DNA of 7,183 nucleotides from Bacteroidales bacterium (GTDB lineage Bacteria > Bacteroidota > Bacteroidia > Bacteroidales > PUMT01). A program made the position numbers and the translations under genes. This document shows, one piece after another, positions 6,737-7,183 of this stretch. Below the pieces are notes generated by a model that saw nothing but the letters and a program-made list of their open reading frames with translations, did not search any database and was not told the origin of the DNA. Location: positions 1 to 7,183 of the forward strand of contig SLOS01000269.1 of the NCBI GenBank assembly GCA_007132365.1, written 5' to 3'. Every line of letters begins with the position of its first letter. The stretch's first letter is position 1.

Positions 6737-6761
6737 TATGTTGAATTAATTTATGTTGAAT
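6737..6761. repeat. 10-bp direct repeat upstream of the GH106-like gene
   Basis: TATGTTGAAT occurs at 6737-6746 and again at 6752-6761, a 15-base period, in the 86-bp gap between the two glycosidase genes, about 44-68 bp upstream of the GH106-like start. It could be a pair of regulator half-sites or a slippage duplication in AT-rich DNA. No -7 promoter element is evident nearby. Confidence 0.35.
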
Positions 6762-6779
6762 GTATCGGCCTGATTAAAA

Positions 6780-7183
6780 TTAATTCCGGGATATTTCATA
6801 TCCGGTTTCATTATGGATATCGATACTGTACCCGTCAGGTACAGAGTGCTGGAAGAATATTGTATCGCCCTCCTGCTCCCATTCAAATTCAAATATCTCA
6901 TCACCACTAGGGGTAGCTCCCCTGCAAAAGGCAAGATCAATATCGGGGATCCGGAAACTGACTGTTTTACCCTCAGGATCTATACCGGCTATTCCAAGCA
7001 CATCCCTGTAAAGGACATGAACAATATGGGAGGCAAAACCATGGTTCAGGCTTGCACGGGTGGAGATATTTTCCCAGAGCGTGCCGGTTCTCTCTGCCAT
7101 GTAATAGAAGAAATCAATGGATTCATCAAGCAGCTGTGACCTCAGATCATACCTGGAAAGCAGTTCCAGCCTCAGATAATTGC
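6780..7183 (-). CDS. alpha-L-rhamnosidase, GH78-type, C-terminal part (cut by window edge)
   Basis: The minus-strand frame is open from the window edge to TAA at 6780-6782, giving about 133 residues of the C-terminus; the rest lies beyond 7183. The segment LWENISTRASLNHGFASH, followed by VLYRDVLGI, is the characteristic end of the (alpha/alpha)6 catalytic barrel in GH78 alpha-L-rhamnosidases. After it comes the small C-terminal beta-sandwich, including the IPDIDLAFCRGATPSG region. The internal ATG at 7100 is not the start, because the frame continues upstream in good GH78-like sequence (RYDLRSQLLDESIDFFYY). The enzyme should remove terminal alpha-linked L-rhamnose from oligosaccharides or glycosides. 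It is the first visible gene of a minus-strand unit with the GH106-like lipoprotein 86 bp downstream, and the rhamnose it releases would suit the kinase/aldolase pair on the other strand. Catalytic acids lie outside the window and cannot be checked. Confidence 0.8.
   Translation of the reverse strand, partial: NYLRLELLSRYDLRSQLLDESIDFFYYMAERTGTLWENISTRASLNHGFASHIVHVLYRDVLGIAGIDPEGKTVSFRIPDIDLAFCRGATPSGDEIFEFEWEQEGDTIFFQHSVPDGYSIDIHNETGYEISRN

Noticed and set aside
6813..7139. A 108-residue + strand frame opposite the GH78 C-terminus
   Set aside because: It is antisense to a frame with clear GH78 signatures, and no independent support was seen.
1..7183. CRISPR arrays, tRNA or rRNA genes, insertion sequences
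   Set aside because: I saw no regularly spaced repeats, no tRNA-like cloverleaf and no transposase or terminal inverted repeats when reading both strands.

Overview
The window looks like part of a carbohydrate-utilisation locus from a Bacteroidetes-type bacterium, probably environmental. This rests on three things: AT-rich intergenic DNA, starts without an obvious Shine-Dalgarno sequence, and a combination of lipoprotein-type glycosidase, GH78-type alpha-L-rhamnosidase, arylsulfatase remains and FGGY kinase that is typical of that phylum. I cannot name a genus.

Left part (72-2750, + strand): an FGGY carbohydrate kinase of the rhamnulokinase/fuculokinase-like type lies 18 bp upstream of a two-domain class II aldolase/adducin protein. 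Together they fit steps two and three of deoxysugar catabolism, in which a ketose is phosphorylated and then cleaved to dihydroxyacetone phosphate and lactaldehyde. No isomerase is visible, but the first 31 bases may be the end of another gene of the same operon. In the aldolase only the N-terminal half keeps the metal and catalytic residues.

Right part (4732-7183, - strand): the C-terminal part of a GH78-type alpha-L-rhamnosidase, cut by the window edge, is followed by a 653-residue putative lipoprotein glycosidase resembling GH106 alpha-L-rhamnosidases. These would release L-rhamnose outside the cytoplasm or in the periplasm and so feed the kinase/aldolase pair. The substrate is an inference: a rhamnose-rich polymer, perhaps once a sulfated one given the sulfatase remains.

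Middle part (about 2750-4600), between the two convergent gene sets: this is a gene graveyard. It holds a sulfatase reduced to its N- and C-terminal ends with frameshifts and a stop; an inverted, diverged fragment of a second copy of the two-domain aldolase; and a HepT/MntA-type (HEPN/nucleotidyltransferase) pair in which the HEPN gene has collapsed to 32 codons while the nucleotidyltransferase is still open. A perfect 9-bp inverted repeat and a hairpin also lie here.

I do not see a clearly new molecular system. The most notable points are the decayed genes hidden between the open ones, and the conserved but catalytically dead second half of the aldolase.
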